This document shows, piece by piece, positions 58,021-64,000 of a stretch of 64,000 nt of DNA. The stretch lies in the NCBI RefSeq assembly GCF_029784155.1, contig NC_073692.1, forward strand, positions 158,129,582-158,193,581. Reading direction: 5' to 3'. Each line of letters starts with the position of its first letter. Positions within the stretch are counted from its first letter, which is position 1. A model generated the notes under the pieces. That model was not told the origin of the DNA and did no database searches. It saw nothing but the letters and a program-made list of their open reading frames with translations. The DNA is from Uranotaenia lowii (lineage: Eukaryota; Arthropoda; Insecta; Diptera; Culicidae). A program made the position numbers and the translations under genes.

Positions 58021-58189
58021 TGAAGTTAATAACACAATATGGTTACCGAGGACTGCCTCCTTCACAGAAATTATAACGTTTTAAAATCGCGATACAACTC
58101 GAATGTCAAATCGCTAATCAGACTTTGCCTAAAGCTTGACTAATGATTAATGCGATGATTGATAACAGATCGATAGTAAACCTACATTA

Positions 58190-58557
58190 GAGTGCCCCAA
58201 ACGACTCGACTTTTGAAGAAGTTATGCGCTGCAGGCTAAAATTTATCCTAGGCCTAGTACAAGATCGCATGCCAAATTTGGACCAGATCAGATCAAGGGA
58301 AAGGGTCGCTCAACGAGCCTGAATTTGTATGGAATTTTGAGACATATTGTTCGTGAGAAACATGAAAAACCAGTTTTTCATCAATATCTTTGGTCCCCGT
58401 CGGCCGATTTCTTTCAAAAACGTTTTTTCTTAAAGCCTAAATTATGAACAAAATACTTCATCTGAAGACTGCGTTTCGATTAGAGTTAAGATAAAAAAGT
58501 TATTAGACTTTAAAAATGGGCTAACTTTTTTAAGGATGGTATTCATCACTGTTAATG
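58190..58557. mobile_element. Half copy of palindromic family P3
   Basis: Starts GAGTGCCCCAAACGACTCGA after TA and matches one arm of 12007-12780 to the loop (GGTATTCATCACTG), then stops. The second arm is missing. Confidence 0.75.
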
Positions 58558-59988
58558 AGTCTACTTTATCGGTTGATTGATATGGCGACTAGGTCACGCG
58601 AATCAATAGCTTAATAGGTCAATTGATAGAGGAATTAGATTTCGTGATTCTTTCCCAAGTAAAAATTTTAGCATTGTTATGGTCAGCAAAATTTCGTTAG
58701 GACTATAGCATCAATCTCCATGAACAACTAAACCGCATTTTATAACATCACCTGGACTCTAATAAAGCCAATATTAGGCTATTTGGCCCTATCCTAGAAA
58801 CATCATCATGACCAATCATTGTTGGTCACTAAATCTTTTAAAAAGTCATTATTAAACATGTTAGCAATTTTTGTTCTAGATGTTTATTTTTTATATTTAC
58901 CAGCAACCATGATGGTTGATGAATGGGAATTGCATGATTGAGATATGATCTCTTCTCTGCTACCAGTCAAGATTTTAAGTAAAATGTGTATAAAATAGTA
59001 TGTTTAAATAAATGCGCCTCGTCATTAGTACAGTGAATGAGGATAGACTTTTTTGAGTGAAAAGGGATTGGTTGTGAATGACCCGTGGAATAAACCATGA
59101 GTTGAAGTCGAATTTAAGATGGCGACTGACAACGAAATTCGACTTCTACTTTCACCTGATAACCATATTGTGATGATTTCATGATATTTTCAGTTAATTA
59201 CAAGCGTCAAGCAAAAAAAAACCTTTAGCTAAGCTTAGCTTAGCTTGATTGACTACTCACATCCACCTTTAATCATTAAATCCGAAATGCTTCATCACCA
59301 GTTTCATTCGTATAAATTAACCAACTCAAGTTTGAGTGATTTTAAAATGATTTCAATTTGGAAAATATCATTATAAAAAAAATTAAATCATTTTGAGTTT
59401 CACGATCTCAGGCGTGGCTCAGTAGAACGAGTTCCACATCACCAATGGTTGCTACTCCGTGATTGACTGAGGCTATCAGTTTCGTTCAGAGGTCAAATGA
59501 ATGGAACCTGGGATTGGCAACACTTTCACAATGCTCAAACCTGATGTTCTCTCTTTGAATATTAATAACGGCGCCGGCCACGTCCTAGTAGTCAATGGAT
59601 AGATTGAAAAAGCTAGGAAAGGGTGAAAGATCATTTTTGTGCTTAAGGACCGAGGTCACCTCTGCATCCTAGCAAAATAATTTTGGTTTGGAGGTTTGGG
59701 TTAAAGGATTTGATCGGGAGACACTTTTGACTAGTGTGATCAAATTATTGTCACTACCATGGTCTCTAATTTTCATTCAATCATTTGAATCTAGACTGCT
59801 TTGGAAGTTCACAATCGAATAACTTTTTTTGCCGCCAAATGAAAACTTATAAGTTTCAGGTTGCTATGAAAGTCAGTAAACAAAACAATCAGACCGGTCC
59901 GCATAACAGTCAAATGAAAGATTTTTTTTCGATTGAAAATCATCGCTTTCATTTCATGCCTTGCTGAAATTTTCAAATAAGTAGATTA
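58558..59988. other. Intergenic sequence without supported gene
   Basis: Tandem TTAGCTTAGCTT-like units lie at 59225-59250. No coding signal. Confidence 0.45.
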
Positions 59989-61804
59989 CACTAGTTTACA
60001 AAATTTTAAAAAAAATCGTGAACTTGATTAACTGACCAACATTTTTAATGTAAAATCGGGCGCTGAATCCGAAAATGAAATTCAAAAAAATCCCTGTAGA
60101 ACCGTTTTTGAGTTATGCTCCAAATTTGAAATTTCGGAAAAATTAAAAAAGTTCTTGTACTTAGATTAAAATATCTCGGACGGCATAACAGCAATTTGAA
60201 ATCCCTCTTTTGCATATTGAAGGTGAATAAATTTTCTATCGATCATCTGAACACTGTTTTTGCGTTTGACCAACAGTATTGTTGATATTAGTGACTTTAT
60301 GAGAGAGAAAATTATAAAAAACACATTTTTTTAGAGAAAATTTTGTTTCAACGAAAGTTTTAGACTCAATAGTAGCATTCAAAAAATCTGATTTTCTTTT
60401 ACCCTTGAATGTCAATTTAAAAAAAATATTTCAAGTGGTTGTTTATCAAAATCGGTTGAAAATTGAAGAAGTTATGGCTACTTTACCATAACTGTAATTT
60501 TTGCAGTTTTTATAAATTTAACGAACATCAGTGCACTTATAATAGTATAGGAAGAATAACACATGGTAAATCTCACTCGCTCCAAGTCAAAATTATTTAT
60601 TACCTTACCAGAAGGTCACATGCAAAGTTTCAGGAAGATCTGACCATAGGGAGGGTTTGCTTGAGTCTCAAACCTGAATAAAATTTTAAGGTTTTCTGCC
60701 CGGGAGGAACAAAAAATACTGGTTTTTAAACAATAACTTTTTTCATCACTAGCCGATTGTTTTTTATGGTTAATTTTTTTAAAGCCTAAGTTGAGACAAA
60801 TATTTCACCCGAAGACTGCAACACGATCGGACTTGAAGTAAAAAAGTTATTGCAGTTCCAAGGCCGCAAATTTTGTCCAACACGCAATGAGTACTTTTTA
60901 CGCATTGCGTATTATACGAGAATTTTCGGCCATAATACAATCTTTGAACCGCAATAACTTTTCTGTTTCAAATCCAATCGAGTTACAGTCTTCGGGTGAA
61001 ATATTTGTCTCAACTTAAACTTTAAGAAAATCAACCATAAAAAACAATCAGCTAGTGATGAAAAAAGTTATTGATAAAAAACCAGTATTTTTCGTTCCTT
61101 CCGGGCAAAATACCTCAAAATTTCATTCACGTTTGAGACTCAAGCAACCCCTCCCTTTGGTCAGATCTTCCTGAAACTTGGCATGTGACCTTCTGGTAAG
61201 GTAATAAATAATTTTGACTTGGAGCGAGTGAGATTTATCATGTTTCATTCTTCCTTAACTATGATAAGTGTACTGCGGTTCGTTAAATTATGAAAAACTA
61301 CAAAAATTACAGTTATGGTAAAGTAGCCATAACTTCTTCAATTTTTAGCCGATTTTGATAAACAACCACTTGAAATATTTGTTTTAAATTGACATTCAAG
61401 GGTAAAAGAAAATCAGGTTTTTTGAATGCTACTATTGAGTCTAAAACTTTCGTTGAAACAAAATATTCTCTAAAAAAATGCGTTTTTTATAATTTTCTCT
61501 TTCATAAAGTCACTAATATCAACAATACTGTTGGTCAAACGCAAAAACAGTGTTCAGATGATCGATAGAAAATTTATTCACCTTCAATATGCAAAAGAGG
61601 GATTTCAAATTACCGTTATACCGTCCGAGATATTTTAATCCAAGTACAAGAACTTTTTTAATTTTTCCGAAATTTCATATTTGAACCATAACTCAAAAAC
61701 GGTTCTACTGGGATTTTTTTGAATTTCATTTTTGGATTCAGCGCCCAATTTTACATTAGAAATGACCTTCAGTTTACTGAGTCCAAAAATGCTGTAAACT
61801 AGTG
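59989..61804. mobile_element. Long palindromic (foldback) element, family P1, copy 2
   Basis: Intact tips CACTAGTTTAC and GTAAACTAGTG. Arms of about 850 bp match copy 1 at 2415-4232, with the loop at about 60860-60945 in the opposite orientation. Left flank TA; the right flank reads TT. Confidence 0.82.
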
Positions 61805-63540
61805 TTATTAGTCTAAAAATACAAATTAATAGGACGTTTTTAACAGAATTAAGCTTTAAAAATTGCAAAAAAAATATTTTTTTTAATATTAGAATTTTTT
61901 GTTGCTTTTAAATCAATTCCTCCTTTTTATATAAAAATTAATATAAATATTAAATGAATTTAGAGCTCTTGGCTTAGTTCCCTTTTAAAATAGTGTATGA
62001 TCACAAAAAAACTAAATTGAACAAAAAATTAAGTAAAAATAACAATTTTCATTTTCGTTTGAAATTGAAAATCTCGATTTGCATTTGAAAATCATCAGGT
62101 GCACTTTGAAAATCATTAACGTCATCATCATTCGAAACACCGAGGAATTTCAACTGAAATCATCGCAAGCAAACTTACAGTAGCATGCTTTGGCCTTTCA
62201 TTTGAAATATTTTTCTGTTATGAATGTGAAAATTGGAGACGCTGGTCACTACACTACTGAAACCTAAAATAAATCTGCCTTTATTTTGAAGTATTAACAA
62301 AGAAATGTATTTCTCAGCTAAAATCAATACATTTAAGGATTAGATAAACTAGTTGAAAACGTGTTTAACCAATCACAAATGTTACTAAACCTTACTCTAT
62401 TGATTTAAAAATTACAAACGCATAAAAAATTGTATTAAATTGAATCATCAATAAACTTGTTGTAAACACATTATGTGAACGTGGGACTTAAGGGGTATAT
62501 TAAATTTATTTTAAAAATTAGTTCCTATAGAACTTTCATCTCGGCTAGCATAAAAGTTTCTAAAACTTGGATTTTGAAATGTTTCCGAAATTCTGAACGA
62601 ACTATTTTCTGCCTGCAAATATTTACGGTATCAAAACCTCTAAAATTCATGTTTTTTTTAATTAATATAAAACATCATTTGAGAATTATGAATAATAACA
62701 AATAATGCATAAATTTGCAATGTACATAGCTTTCGAACGTCCTTGGATCAACGGAGAAGCTGGACTTCAGTCTTTTTGAGTTGGTCTGAGAGACGTAGCA
62801 CCAGACCCCTTTACCGCAGCTTCTAAGAAACTTATTCCTCCGATTCGAACGCTAAAAATCCACTTTTTTTCTATTTAACACTACGAAACATTCGACCACT
62901 ATTAAGCTCTGTAAACGTTAAAACCGGATTTTGGCTTAAATATCCTGTTTTTTCTAAATTTTCTGAAGCAAGGAATCAAACAAAAAAAAACCTTTTCAGG
63001 AAATACTCATATTGTAGAGATATTTATATCACTTCCGGTAATTTGAAGTTTTCAATGATTTTTGTATTTTTTTTAACTCAATACCAACACACATAACTTA
63101 TCAAAAATGTGTAAAAAATGGGAATTCCATTTCAGATATGTGCTATCTAACCTGAGCGTGTCCTGTTTTGACATCTTGATCGGGAACTGTTACTAAGTTT
63201 TATGGAGGTTTAATAATCATGCACTGAGTGCTATATTATAGAACATGCTAAATAAAGCTTGGAGAAAATTTCTAAATTTGTGTTATATTATTGTTTTATC
63301 AGAGCATTTATAACTGTTTAATAGAAGCTTTACTAGCGTTTTCAAAACTATCTATAAACATATGGTCGATTCAAGAATATAAGCATTTTGCATGACCAAA
63401 ATTAAACCGTCATAGATGCACAAAAAATGCCATAATTAAACCATAATAAAACATCCTAATGCTAGTTAGCTTGATCTGTGTTACTTGTGTTACCAACCTG
63501 CGCAATCAAACTAAATTGGGTGATCAGTTAAACTCTTTTT
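61805..63540. other. AT-rich sequence without recognisable gene
   Basis: No open frame above about 80 codons and no repeat pairing noticed. Confidence 0.5.
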
Positions 63541-64000
63541 GTTGGGGGTGGACTGTATTTGCGGCCTTGGCTAACAACCGCTGTCTGCCCGCTCCCCCTG
63601 TGGGATTGGGCCCGAACTTGACAACCCCCTGTGGGTGTCAAAACAGCGGAGGCAGGTCAAATGACAAGCTGCCTGGCATGCCAAGGTGGACTGAAACGGG
63701 AAGATTGTTGCCAGTGCTAAACTCTTTCGTATGGCTCTGAAAAGAGCCGTTTGGTATGGCAACTTGCAACGGGAGCAAAGTGTAGGAGCAGCGAGCACAA
63801 AGAAACATTCACTTCCTAGCTTTCCATAACGTTTATTTTCTCTCTTAACACTACGAACACTAGTTTCTTTGCGCCATGCAACCGGCTCCGTCCGAGCGCG
63901 ATGATGGTTGTTGCTGCTCTCTGTTGGTATCTCTCTCCTTCGGTTTTGCTCTCCTTCGGTTTCTCTCCGTCGGTTTCTCTCTCGCTTCGATGTTGTCGTA
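63541..64000. other. GC-richer terminal segment of unknown nature
   Basis: Composition shifts abruptly at about 63541 (TGTTGGGGGTGGAC). It contains the stem-loop above and, at 63930-63985, four imperfect CTCTCCTTCGGTTT units. It could be the edge of a gene or of a mobile element that continues past the window. Confidence 0.4.
63733..63748 (-). promoter_or_regulatory. Histone-type mRNA 3' stem-loop
   Basis: The minus strand reads GGCTCTTTTCAGAGCC: a six-base stem and TTTC loop matching the metazoan histone mRNA consensus. It is preceded by CCAAAC and followed within five bases by purine-rich GAAAGAG (63722-63728), like a histone downstream element. No histone coding sequence was found upstream on the minus strand up to the window edge. 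Confidence 0.55.

Noticed and set aside
59222..59255. SINE tail with TTAGCTTAGCTT units
   Set aside because: Too short, with no box A/B or defined ends; left as a simple repeat note.
63541..64000. LTR of a retrotransposon starting TGTTGGGGG
   Set aside because: Only one copy is visible, with no primer site or second terminus in the window.

Overview
The window looks like nuclear DNA from an insect, probably a fly of the mosquito type. The evidence is a spliced cyclic-nucleotide phosphodiesterase with short GT-AG introns, DD37E (ITmD37E-like) mariner transposases (a group described mainly from mosquitoes), copia and R1-like retrotransposons, and a very dense load of small TA-, TAA- or TTAA-flanked foldback elements in AT-rich sequence. 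The species cannot be read from the sequence.

Region 1 (1-22367 plus 3' UTR to about 23.9 kb): the 3' two thirds of one plus-strand gene, a PDE5/6/11-type cGMP phosphodiesterase best matching insect Pde6. Ten exons give 771 residues: the end of GAF-A, a complete GAF-B, the HD-type catalytic domain and a Ser/Asn-rich tail. The N-terminal exons lie upstream of the window or were not recognised. Its introns hold palindromic elements (2415-4232, 4747-5662, 12007-12780), a Helitron end-pair (8769-9079), TIR elements, a broken mariner (13477-14269) and a degraded R1-like LINE on the minus strand (about 17200-21600).

Region 2 (24-31 kb): a degenerate TCTAC satellite split by a copia retrotransposon (24615-30122). 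The copia 5' LTR was itself interrupted by a TIR element that carries the 3' end of another LINE. All reading frames are broken.

Region 3 (31.3-38.2 kb): the most interesting part. Three small secreted-protein genes share a three-exon, phase-0 design, a TATA box close to the ATG and an eight-cysteine tail (six in one). Two carry mucin-like Thr-rich linkers and one lacks it. I do not recognise the family. Genes A and B are separated by two DD37E mariner pseudogenes facing away from each other across about 700 bp of (TG)n. Genes B and C are head to head, 520 bp apart.

Region 4 (38.2-64 kb): no supported protein-coding host gene. It is a patchwork of DNA elements: a TIR element with recurrent internal motifs (38265-40666) containing a TTAA element; a Tc1 element (41065-42729); a three-level nest (42793-47953) of a TA-TIR element, a hAT-like element and a compound foldback; a foldback with tRNA-like arms (50127-51351); TTAA elements with palindromic subterminal motifs (55498-58020); and second copies of two palindromic families from region 1. 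Near the end a minus-strand sequence matches the histone mRNA 3' stem-loop exactly, but no histone gene is visible.
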